The translations under genes were made by a program, and so were the position numbers. Below are positions 23,954 through 31,351 of a stretch of 32,954 bases of DNA, in pieces. The DNA is taken from assembly GCA_047921175.1 (NCBI GenBank), contig JBLRWQ010000034.1, forward strand, positions 1-32,954, in the 5' to 3' direction. The DNA comes from T1Sed10-7 sp047921175 (GTDB lineage: Bacteria > Actinomycetota > Nitriliruptoria > Nitriliruptorales > Nitriliruptoraceae). Each line of letters begins with the position of its first letter. Positions within the stretch are counted from its first letter, which is position 1. Under the pieces are notes generated by a model. That model ran no database searches. It was given only the letters and a program-made list of their open reading frames with translations, and was not told the origin of the DNA.

Positions 23954-23979
23954 CGAGGGCGGCCCCGGGGCCGCCCTCG
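23954..23979. terminator. 26-bp perfect palindrome between rpmA and obg
   Basis: The arms CGAGGGCGGCC and GGCCGCCCTCG flank CCGG at the centre, giving an 11-bp GC-only stem with a 4-nt loop in RNA. It begins 25 bp after the rpmA stop. There is no T-tract. The position suggests a partial terminator or RNA-processing hairpin that lowers obg-proB expression relative to the ribosomal protein genes. Confidence 0.55.
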
Positions 23980-24003
23980 CGCGAGCTTCGGTCGGCGTCG
24001 GCG

Positions 24004-24261
24004 TCAGACCTCGACCGGGTCCACGTTCGCGACGGTCCGGCTGCGGGTCTTGTGGTAGCGGACGGAGCCGTCGACGAGCGCGAAGAGGGTGTCGTCCCCG
24101 CCGCGGCCGACGTTGTCTCCCGGATGGATCTTGGTCCCGCGCTGGCGGACCAGGATGCTGCCGGCGGTGACGGCTTCGCCGCCGTAGCGCTTCACGCCGA
24201 GTCGCTTCGCGTTGGAGTCGCGGCCGTTGTTTGAGGAGCCGCCGCCCTTCTTGGTCGACAT
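24004..24261 (-). CDS. rpmA: 50S ribosomal protein L27
   Basis: This 85-aa protein of the large subunit has an N-terminal arm that reaches the peptidyl-transferase centre. The start MSTKKGGGSSNNGRDSNAKR matches the family (usually A-H/T-KKGGGS-x-NGRDS), and the GSILVRQRGTKIHPGDNVG core is intact. There is no Firmicute-type cleavable N-terminal extension. GAGGAG precedes the ATG. It follows rplU with only 1 bp between the rplU stop and the rpmA ATG, and its stop is 100 bp before obg. Confidence 0.98.
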   Translation of the reverse strand: MSTKKGGGSSNNGRDSNAKRLGVKRYGGEAVTAGSILVRQRGTKIHPGDNVGRGGDDTLFALVDGSVRYHKTRSRTVANVDPVEV

Positions 24262-24262
24262 G

Positions 24263-24565
24263 TCAGATCTCCTCGATCCGGATGATCGTGTGGTGCTGGC
24301 GGTGGCCGCGACGCTTGCGCTGCCGCGACTTGTTCTTGTAGGTGAACACGCGCAGGTGTGGCCCGCGCTCGTGTCCGGTGATGGTCGCGGCGACCTGCCG
24401 GTCCGCCAGCGCGGAGCCGGTGGTGACCTGCCCCTCGTCGTCGACGACCATGACCGGCCGCAGCTCGACGCTGTCGCCGACGTCGCCGGCGAGCTTCTCC
24501 ACGGTGAGCTGCTGCCCGGGCTCGACCCGGTACTGCTTCCCACCCGTTGCGATGACCGCGTACAC
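24263..24565 (-). CDS. rplU: 50S ribosomal protein L21
   Basis: This 100-aa large-subunit protein has YAVIATGGKQYRVEPGQ at the start and YKNKSRQRKRRGHRQHHT-(I/V)-I-x-I near the end, both diagnostic. GTG 24565 was chosen because AGGAG lies 6 nt before it and the conserved protein begins there. It is the first gene of rplU-rpmA-obg-proB. The 261-bp spacer upstream, shared with a divergent Fe-S protein gene, holds the palindrome CCACGCGCGTGG (24618-24629) and must contain the operon promoter; I could not assign -35/-10 elements. Confidence 0.98.
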   Translation of the reverse strand: MYAVIATGGKQYRVEPGQQLTVEKLAGDVGDSVELRPVMVVDDEGQVTTGSALADRQVAATITGHERGPHLRVFTYKNKSRQRKRRGHRQHHTIIRIEEI

Positions 24566-24826
24566 GGCTGGCTCCTGTCGTGACGGTGACGCGATCCCGG
24601 TGACCGTTCCCCGTGGCCCACGCGCGTGGTGGGGGGCCGGGAAGCGGAACGGATGGGATCGTCGGGGACGTGTCTGCGCACAGCGGACCCTGCGGCCGCC
24701 ACGCCGAGGTGGGCAAGGTACCGGGGAGGCGCCGGAGCGGTCAACCGGGCGCGCCCCGGCCAGGTCGTCGTGCCACGACCACGGCCGTATCGGGCACCCT
24801 GTGGGCCCCGGACGACGGAGCTCCAC

Positions 24827-25732
24827 GTGGCGGCACCGACCTGCAGCAGCCTGGCGCGGGCCGCACAGGAGCCGCCGGCCGGAACCGCGAGCCACGCGAT
24901 GGGGTACCTGGTCATCGAGCAGCCGGGCAGCTGGGGGCGCGACGCGGTGGCCTCCCGGCTCGACGCCGACCTCGTGGCACGTCTGACGGCCCGCGCCGAG
25001 GACGCGGACGTGAAGGTGCTGCTCGCCCGTCGGCCCGGGCCCCACCCGGCCCAGGTTCGCGAGCGCGTCGAGGTGCTGCTCGCCCACGCGGGGCCGACAC
25101 CCTGGCTCGAGCGCTGCCAGTTGACGGGCGAGGAGCTGCACCGGCTCGATCCCGCGCTGTGCGCAGCAGCGCAGCCGCCCGGTCGAGGAACCCGGCTCGC
25201 GGAGCCGCGTTGGCTGGTCTGCACGCATGCCCGCCGCGATCGCTGCTGTGCCACGCGGGGTCGCCCGATCGCCGACACGCTCGCGGCGATCGACCCCGAC
25301 GGCACCTGGGAGTCGAGCCACCTCGGTGGCCACCGCTTCGCCGGCACCCTGCTCGTCCTGCCCCACGGGCTGGTCTACGGCAACCTCGACGTCGTCACCG
25401 CGATGCAGGTGGTCGTTGCGCAGCGCGACGGACGGGTCGTGACCGAGCACCTACGCGGGCGCTCGCGGCTCCCCAGGGTCGCCCAGGTGGCGGAGGTCGC
25501 CGCGCGTCGGGCGTTGGCGCTCGACGGCCTCGACGACGTCGAGGTGACCGACCTGCCGGTCACCGACCCGGAACCGGAGGGTCCGCCGGTCCAGGTCGTG
25601 GTCACCGCGGGCACACGCCGCGTCCAGGTGCGGGTAGCAGCCCGGACCGAGGCGGCACGGCCGATCTCCTGCGAGGGCGCGGCGAAGCGGCTCGCCGTGC
25701 TCCACCCGGTGTCGGTGGAGGTCATCGGCTGA
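24827..25732 (+). CDS. Sucrase/ferredoxin-like (Suc-Fer) thioredoxin-fold Fe-S protein
   Basis: This 301-aa protein matches the Suc_Fer-like family, related to thioredoxin-like [2Fe-2S] ferredoxins. The core is LVCTHARRDRCCATRG (130-145), with C132, C140 and C141, followed by WESSHLGGHRFAGTLLVLPHG (161-181), where H166 and H169 are the usual His partners, and YGNLD. The N-terminal half (6-110) has AAPTCSSLARAAQEPPAGTA, matching the family start C-(S/A)-x(n)-EPL-GTA. GTG 24827 follows GGAG with 6-nt spacing and places that motif at the N terminus. The biochemical role of bacterial members is not established. The gene is divergent from rplU and converges on the aldehyde dehydrogenase-like gene. 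Confidence 0.88.
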   Translation: MAAPTCSSLARAAQEPPAGTASHAMGYLVIEQPGSWGRDAVASRLDADLVARLTARAEDADVKVLLARRPGPHPAQVRERVEVLLAHAGPTPWLERCQLTGEELHRLDPALCAAAQPPGRGTRLAEPRWLVCTHARRDRCCATRGRPIADTLAAIDPDGTWESSHLGGHRFAGTLLVLPHGLVYGNLDVVTAMQVVVAQRDGRVVTEHLRGRSRLPRVAQVAEVAARRALALDGLDDVEVTDLPVTDPEPEGPPVQVVVTAGTRRVQVRVAARTEAARPISCEGAAKRLAVLHPVSVEVIG

Positions 25733-25774
25733 GGCCGATCGGGGCCGGCCGATGCCCGGCGTCGGCCTCAGCCG
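25726..25774. terminator. Strong bidirectional hairpin terminator with both stop codons
   Basis: CGGCTGAGGCCGA (25726-25738) pairs perfectly with TCGGCCTCAGCCG (25762-25774), a 13-bp stem with a 23-nt GC-rich loop. The left arm holds the stop of the Suc-Fer gene and the right arm the stop of the opposing aldehyde dehydrogenase gene. A T-tract is lacking, as usual for high-GC actinobacteria. Confidence 0.7.
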
Positions 25775-27507
25775 CGAAGGAAGTGGTAGACGAGCCGCGC
25801 GGCCGTACGTGCGTCCCACCCGGCCGCGAGGTCCGAGGCCAGCCGGTACACCTCCTGCGGCCGCCCGAGGGTGTGGAACCACCCGGGGGTGAAGGGTGCC
25901 CGGAAGGGGCCGCGCACCACGGTCTTCTCCACGTCCTCGAGCAGGAAGGTGTTGTGCACCACCCCACGCCCGGAGCCGATGTCCTCGAGCGGGTTGCCGG
26001 GGTAGGCGCCCCACGGCGGGGAGACCAGCACGTAGGACAGCCCCGCCCACAGGTTGACCCCGACCGTGCCGCAGCGCAGCTCCTCGACCGCACGGTCCAC
26101 CGCCGCGGCCACCTCGGGGTCGGCCAGGGAGCGCGGATGCACGATGATGGTCGCGGACAGGTCCCCCATCAGGGTGTCGTTGGCGAACCGCACGGCCTCG
26201 GCCAGGTACGCCGGCACCGACCGGTCCACGTCCAGCGCCACCTCGGACATCAGCCCGCAGAAGGCCTCGGTGGCGAAGGCGAGGTCGTCGTGCGCGTCGG
26301 GATCGAGATCCGGGATGAGGGTGAAGGGCAGCTCGCCCTCGCCGTCCGGCCCGAAGCGCTCCGCCTGCGGGTGGGCGGTGACGAAGGCGGCGTGCCGATC
26401 GAGCGCGCCCGGGTAGTAGGGCACGCGCGGGGTGGCCCGGCGCAGGGAGTCGCGCACCGCGTCCAGCAGGGCACGGCGCTTGGCCCAGCTGCGGTGCTGG
26501 ACGATCACGCGTGGGGTGACGCAGTTGAAGCCGGCGTTGACCACCATGCTGGAGGCGATGGCGTCACCGTGGTAGGCGAGGTCCTTCGCGCTCCAGGGGC
26601 CAGGGACGACGATGTACGGGCCGACGGTGCCGAGCTCGGAGGTGATGGGCGTGTCCAGGCGTGGCTCACCACGGCGCTTGCGCTCGGCACCTTCCTCGCC
26701 GACCCCGAACACGATCGCGTCGTGGGTGGCCGCGGCCCCGGTGATGTGGATCGCGTCGACGTCGGGGTGGTCGGTGAGGTGCCGGCCGACGTCCGTGCCG
26801 CCGTGCACGATCCGCAGCAGGTTGCGCTCGATCAGCGGGGCCAGCGCCTCGCGCAGGTGCGGCGTCAGGTAGGCGTTGACCGGGTTCATCTTCAGGAGCA
26901 CCACCCGGTCCTCGACGAACAGCTGCGACAGCGCATCCATCGCGCCGATCGAGGACAGGTTCCCGGCGCCGAGCACCAGCGCCACCTCGGGGATGCGGTC
27001 GTGGTCGGGCCGGTAGGTGCGCCCCATGCGCGCGAGCGCCTCGTCCTGGCTCACCCCCGGCTTCAGCCAGGCCTCGGCCGTCACCCCCTGGTACAGCAGC
27101 CGGTCGAGCGCATCGGCGGGGCTGACCTGGACCACGACCCGGGCGCCTTCGGTGCGGACCGACGGCGGCTGCGGCCGGCCGGTCTCCTCGATGGCGGTGA
27201 GGGTCTCCTCGAGCAGCGCCAGGTTCCGGACCACCGGGTAGATGCCGGTCCCCCACTCCTCACCCTCCAGCTTGTGGCCGGGGGGGATGCCCTTGGCCGC
27301 CGACGCGGAGGCGACCCAGGCCGGTCCGGCGGCGAGCACCGTGTGCTTGAGCTCGGCGAGCAGCTCGAGCCGGTCCGGGACGCTCGTCGCACACCACCGG
27401 GGCGCCGCCGCCGTGAGCTCGGCGATGGCCTGGTCGAGCTCCGCGGGGGTCGCGGGCGGCACCGTGCTTCCGACGGCGGTGGTGGACGGACGGGTGACCT
27501 CTGACAC
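25768..27507 (-). CDS. Long aldehyde dehydrogenase-superfamily protein
   Basis: This 579-aa member of the ALDH superfamily is longer than the usual 480-510 residues. The presumed nucleophile is C329 in NAGFNCVTPRVIV. The general-base Glu candidate is E291 in ITSELGTVGPYIVV, and the Rossmann region reads HITGAAATHDAIVFG (254-268). LVLGAGNLSSIGAMD (177-191) takes the place of the usual PWNFP segment, and the C-terminal part has GTVGVNLW. An N-terminal extension of about 60-80 residues and inserts account for the length. GTG 27507 follows AGGAGG. It lies 45 bp after the ABC exporter genes on the same strand and is probably co-transcribed. Substrate unknown; it may be an aldehyde or an acyl-CoA or acyl-phosphate thioester. 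Confidence 0.82.
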   Translation of the reverse strand: MSEVTRPSTTAVGSTVPPATPAELDQAIAELTAAAPRWCATSVPDRLELLAELKHTVLAAGPAWVASASAAKGIPPGHKLEGEEWGTGIYPVVRNLALLEETLTAIEETGRPQPPSVRTEGARVVVQVSPADALDRLLYQGVTAEAWLKPGVSQDEALARMGRTYRPDHDRIPEVALVLGAGNLSSIGAMDALSQLFVEDRVVLLKMNPVNAYLTPHLREALAPLIERNLLRIVHGGTDVGRHLTDHPDVDAIHITGAAATHDAIVFGVGEEGAERKRRGEPRLDTPITSELGTVGPYIVVPGPWSAKDLAYHGDAIASSMVVNAGFNCVTPRVIVQHRSWAKRRALLDAVRDSLRRATPRVPYYPGALDRHAAFVTAHPQAERFGPDGEGELPFTLIPDLDPDAHDDLAFATEAFCGLMSEVALDVDRSVPAYLAEAVRFANDTLMGDLSATIIVHPRSLADPEVAAAVDRAVEELRCGTVGVNLWAGLSYVLVSPPWGAYPGNPLEDIGSGRGVVHNTFLLEDVEKTVVRGPFRAPFTPGWFHTLGRPQEVYRLASDLAAGWDARTAARLVYHFLRG

Positions 27508-27552
27508 GACGCGACCTCCTGGCAGGCCGGAAGGATACGAGGTCACGCTGCG

Positions 27553-29373
27553 TCAGCCGCTACCGACGCCGCGGGTCCAGCTCGCGTGCAACCGACCGTA
27601 GACCCCGCCCTGGGCGACCAGGTCGCGGTGGGAACCGCGCTGCACGAGGTGGCCCTGGTCGAACACGAGCACCTCGTCAGCCGCCTCCGCGGTGGACAGC
27701 CGGTGGGCGATGGTGACGGTGGTCCGCCCCGAGGTCAGTCCCGCCAGGGCCCGTTGGGTCCGGACCTCGGTGGCCGGATCCACCGCCGAGGTGGCCTCGT
27801 CGAGCACCAGCAGGTCGGGGTTGGCGACGTAGGCACGGGCGAGCGCGACCAGCTGCCGCTCCCCCGCGGACAGCGAGCCGCCCCGTTCGCCGACCCGGGT
27901 GGCGAGGTGGTCGGGGAGCTCCTCGACCCAGTCGCTCAGCCCCAGCTCGAGGAAGGCGAGGGCGAGGTCCTCGTCGCTGAGGTCGGCCCGGCCCATGCGC
28001 ACGTTGTCGGCGATCGTGCCGTCGAACAGAGCCCCGTCCTGGGGGACGAGCACCACCCGGCGACGGAGCGAGGAGAACCGGATGCGGTCCACCGGCAGCC
28101 CGGCGAGCAGGACCCGGCCCTCGCTCGGGTCCATCAGCCGGGTGAGCAGCTTCGCGAAGGTCGTCTTGCCCGAGCCGGTCTCCCCGACCACGGCCACCCG
28201 GGTCCGGGGGGCGAGCTCCACCTGCAGGTCCACGAGGACCGGGGGCCCGGTCGCCGCGCGGGCGTGCTCACCGGGACGGGGGTACCGGAAGGTGACCCGC
28301 TCGAAGCGGATCGCGATCGGGCCCGGGGGCAGCACGAGGCCGTCGTCGCCGGGGTCGGCCACGTCCGGCTCGAGGTCGAGGATGTCGAGCACCCGACGCC
28401 ACCCGGCCACCGCGGTCTGCCCCTCGTTGATGACCTCGGCGGCGATCAGCACGGGGTCGACGAACAGGGTGATGAGGAACAGGAAGGCGAGGACCGTCCC
28501 CACGGTGATCTGGTCGTCGATGCCGAGCCACACCCCGCCGACCACGGCGGTCGCGGTCGCGAGCGCCCCGAAGACCTCGCCGGTGCCGGAGAAGGTCGAG
28601 GAGTAGGCCCCGGCCCGCACCGCGGCGCGTCGGTGGGCCTCGATGCGCGCGTCCAGGCGGGCCTGGGTGCGACCCTCGACGCCGTACGCGCGGATGACCT
28701 GGGCACCGACGACGCTCTCGGCGAGGACCCCGAGCAGGGCCCCGACCCGCTCGCGGACCAGCAGGTAGGCCACGGTGAGCCGGCGCTGGAACCACCGGGC
28801 ACCGAGCACGAAGGGGACGAACACGGCCAGGACGAGGAGCGTCAGGCGCCACGAGTAGACCAGCATCACCAGCGTGGCCACGGTCAGCTGCCCGACGCTG
28901 GTGATCAGGTTCAGCCCGGCCCACTGCATGAAGCGGCTGATCTCGTCCACGTCGGAGGTGACGCGCGACACCAGCGCCCCGCGCTGCTGGGTGGCCTGAT
29001 GCAGCATCGACAGGTCGTGGATGTGCCGGAAGGCCTGCACGCGCAGGCTGGACAGCGCGCCCTCGACCACCGCTGCGAGCCGGTAGTTCATGGCCCCGCT
29101 GGCAAGGGCCGTGACCAGCACCGCGACCGCGGCGGCGGCGACCACGGTCAGCACCGCGTCCAGGTCGAGCCCGGCGCCGCCGGCGATCCCGTCGTCGATC
29201 GTGCGCTGGATCGCGATCGGCACGATGGCCCGCCCGGCCGTGGCCAGCAGCGCCAGCGCCAGGGTGCCGGCCAGTCCGGTCCGCAGCTCCGGGGACAGCG
29301 CCAGGCCACGGCGCATGGTGCGCCAGGCACCGTCCGGTGTCGCCGGCTGGCCGGGCGTCGGCTCGGCGCTCAT
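27553..29373 (-). CDS. ABC exporter half-transporter, subunit with competent ATPase site
   Basis: This is a 606-aa type IV (B-family) ABC exporter subunit. The membrane domain covers about 35-320 with six helices. The nucleotide-binding domain has Walker A GETGSGKT (397-404), Q-loop Q445 in VPQDGALFDGTI, signature LSAGE (501-505, a departure from LSGGQ), Walker B LLVLDE (521-526) with catalytic E526, and H-loop H557 in TIAHRLST. The ATG overlaps the stop of the partner gene by 4 bp (ATGA). Together with the partner it should form a heterodimer: this subunit supplies the full catalytic Walker B and His but a non-consensus signature. Drug or lipid export is the usual role. Substrate unknown. 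Confidence 0.94.
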   Translation of the reverse strand: MSAEPTPGQPATPDGAWRTMRRGLALSPELRTGLAGTLALALLATAGRAIVPIAIQRTIDDGIAGGAGLDLDAVLTVVAAAAVAVLVTALASGAMNYRLAAVVEGALSSLRVQAFRHIHDLSMLHQATQQRGALVSRVTSDVDEISRFMQWAGLNLITSVGQLTVATLVMLVYSWRLTLLVLAVFVPFVLGARWFQRRLTVAYLLVRERVGALLGVLAESVVGAQVIRAYGVEGRTQARLDARIEAHRRAAVRAGAYSSTFSGTGEVFGALATATAVVGGVWLGIDDQITVGTVLAFLFLITLFVDPVLIAAEVINEGQTAVAGWRRVLDILDLEPDVADPGDDGLVLPPGPIAIRFERVTFRYPRPGEHARAATGPPVLVDLQVELAPRTRVAVVGETGSGKTTFAKLLTRLMDPSEGRVLLAGLPVDRIRFSSLRRRVVLVPQDGALFDGTIADNVRMGRADLSDEDLALAFLELGLSDWVEELPDHLATRVGERGGSLSAGERQLVALARAYVANPDLLVLDEATSAVDPATEVRTQRALAGLTSGRTTVTIAHRLSTAEAADEVLVFDQGHLVQRGSHRDLVAQGGVYGRLHASWTRGVGSG

Positions 29374-31274
29374 GGACGCTCCTCGGCCGGCAGCGGCGAG
29401 GGCAGGCCGTCCCGGTCGCGGGCGTCCTCCTCGTAGGCGGTGACCAGGTGCCGGTAGGCCGGCACGGTGCGCAGGAGCTCGTGGTGGGGGCCGCGGGCCG
29501 CGACCGCACCGTCGGCGACGAACACCACCTCGTCGGCGAGCGCGATCGAGCCCTGGCGGTAGGCGACGACCACGACGGTGGAGGGCAGGGACGCGGCGGC
29601 CAGGCCCCGCAGGATGGCGGACTCCACCGCCGGATCCACCGCCGAGGTGGCGTCGTCGAGCACCAGCAGGCGTGGCCGGCGCACGAGCGCCCGGGCCAGC
29701 GCGATGCGCTGGCGCTGCCCGCCCGACAGGGTGGCGCCCCGCTCCCCGACGGGGGTGTCGTAGCCGTGCTCGAGCTCAGTGATGAACCCGTGCGCCTGCG
29801 CGAGCCGGGCGGCAGCCTCCACCTCGGCGTGGGGGAGCTCGGTACCGAGGGTGATGTTGTCGCGGACCGTGTCGTCGAACAGGAACGCCTCCTGGAACAC
29901 GATCGCCACGTGCTCGGCCAGCTGCTCGCGCGCCAGGTCGGGCAGCGCGGTGGCGTCGAAGGACACCGCGCCGGTATCCGGGTCGAACAGACGGACCAGC
30001 AGCGAGGCGACGGTGGACTTGCCCGAGCCCGTCGCGCCGACCAGCGCGATGGTGCGCCCGGCAGCCACGTCGAAGGTCACCGAGCGGATCCCGCGACGGT
30101 GGTCGGCCGCGGGCACCTCGGTCGCCGTCACCGGCCCCGGGGACGGCCCGTCGAGACCCTCCCGCGTGCTGTCGGGGTGGTGGAAGCCGACCGAACGCAT
30201 CGCGACCGTCGCTCCGCCCCGCCCGGCGCCGGACGCCTGGCCGTAGGCCATGCGCGCATCGGCCTCCAGCACCCGGGAGACCCGGTCCCACCCGACCACC
30301 GCCCGCGGGAGCTCGCCCAGGAACCAGCCGAACACCCGCATGGGCAGGGCGACGAGCCGGAACAGGTACGCGAACTGGACCAGGTCGCCGGGCGTGAGCG
30401 CGCCGTCCCGGACCCGGTAGGAGCCGACCAGCAGGACCAGCAGGATACCGAGGTTGGGCAGCGCCTCGATGACCGGGTCGAAGAAGGCCCGCAGTCGGCC
30501 GACCCGGACCATCTTGTCGCGCAGGTCCTCGGAGATGGAACGGAACCGGGCCTCCTCGGCGTCCTCACGCCCCAAGGTCTTCACCACGAGCGCGGCGTCG
30601 AAGGACTCGTGCGCGACCTCGGCGACCCCGGCCCGCGCCTGCTGGGCCACCGTCGCGGCGTGGCGCATGCGACGTTGGTAGAACCAGTTCGCGAAGGCCA
30701 GCAGCGGTCCCACGGCGAACCCGATCGCCGCCAGGGCCGGGTCGGTCACGATCAGCAGCCCGGCGGTCAGCACCAGCAGGACGCTCGCGCCGACGGCCAT
30801 CGGCAGCGGTGCCGCCACGAAGAACGCGGACTCCACGTCCGCGTTCGCGTTCGACAGCAGCTCACCGGTGGGATGTCGCCGGTGCCAGGCGATCGGGAGC
30901 TCGAGGTAGCGCCGGGTGACCTTGCGGCGGTAGGTGGCCTGGAGGTGGTACTGGGCCGCGTACGCGCCCAGCCGGCGGGCGACCACGCCGATGGCCTTCA
31001 GCAACGCCACGCCGAGGATCAGCAGCACCGCCAGCAGCAGGAGCCCGCGGTCGACCTGCCCTGAGGCGAAGGTCGGCAGCAGGACCTCGTCGGTGACCCA
31101 CCCCAGCACCAGCGAGGACAGGACCATCATCACCGCGTAGAGCAGCGAGCCCCCGATCCCGACGCTGAAGGGACGCGGGGCGGACCGCAGGGCGATGGCG
31201 GTGACCCGGGCACCACGGCGCATCAACCCGTCGTCGGACGGGTCGCGCGGGGTGGGCCGATCGAGGGAGGTCAC
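29370..31274 (-). CDS. ABC exporter half-transporter, subunit with degenerate ATPase site
   Basis: This is the 634-aa partner of the downstream ABC exporter subunit. The membrane domain covers about 35-320. The nucleotide-binding domain has Walker A GATGSGKS (413-420), Q-loop Q461 and canonical signature LSGGQ (516-520), but Walker B reads LLVLDD with D541 in place of the catalytic Glu, and the H-loop position is Tyr (Y572 in VVAYRQGS). An insert of about 30 residues (368-398) precedes the Walker A strand. GTG 31274 is chosen because a TACCCT -10-like element (31287-31282) would place the transcript start at or next to it, implying a leaderless message; an ATG at 31223 is the alternative. A 14-bp palindrome lies just upstream. 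Confidence 0.92.
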   Translation of the reverse strand: MTSLDRPTPRDPSDDGLMRRGARVTAIALRSAPRPFSVGIGGSLLYAVMMVLSSLVLGWVTDEVLLPTFASGQVDRGLLLLAVLLILGVALLKAIGVVARRLGAYAAQYHLQATYRRKVTRRYLELPIAWHRRHPTGELLSNANADVESAFFVAAPLPMAVGASVLLVLTAGLLIVTDPALAAIGFAVGPLLAFANWFYQRRMRHAATVAQQARAGVAEVAHESFDAALVVKTLGREDAEEARFRSISEDLRDKMVRVGRLRAFFDPVIEALPNLGILLVLLVGSYRVRDGALTPGDLVQFAYLFRLVALPMRVFGWFLGELPRAVVGWDRVSRVLEADARMAYGQASGAGRGGATVAMRSVGFHHPDSTREGLDGPSPGPVTATEVPAADHRRGIRSVTFDVAAGRTIALVGATGSGKSTVASLLVRLFDPDTGAVSFDATALPDLAREQLAEHVAIVFQEAFLFDDTVRDNITLGTELPHAEVEAAARLAQAHGFITELEHGYDTPVGERGATLSGGQRQRIALARALVRRPRLLVLDDATSAVDPAVESAILRGLAAASLPSTVVVVAYRQGSIALADEVVFVADGAVAARGPHHELLRTVPAYRHLVTAYEEDARDRDGLPSPLPAEERP

Positions 31275-31303
31275 CCGGTCGAGGGTAGCCTCCGGCGGTG
31301 ATG

Positions 31304-31317
31304 TCTCGACGTCGAGA
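31304..31317. promoter_or_regulatory. 14-bp perfect palindrome upstream of the ABC exporter operon
   Basis: TCTCGACGTCGAGA is a perfect palindrome in the 77-bp gap between the RNase E/G gene and the ABC exporter genes, 30 bp before the GTG at 31274. It overlaps the expected -35 region of the exporter promoter, a usual place for a TetR- or MarR-type repressor. No regulator gene is adjacent. Confidence 0.45.
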
Positions 31318-31351
31318 GACCGGCCCGCCGGTGGCGCGCCTGACCACACCG

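Noticed and set aside
23954..23979. Riboswitch or RNA leader for obg
   Set aside because: It is a simple perfect hairpin with no additional conserved paired elements visible in the 100-bp spacer.
24613..27504. A very long open frame (over 900 codons) on the plus strand across the Suc-Fer gene and opposite the ALDH gene
   Set aside because: It runs through a different frame of one clear gene and antisense to another, is Arg/Gly/Pro-rich with no motif, and is the expected result of extreme G+C content.
27586..31064. Two long plus-strand open frames opposite the ABC exporter genes
   Set aside because: Both are mirror frames of well-supported transporter subunits with intact ATPase motifs on the other strand; no ribosome binding site or domain supports them.
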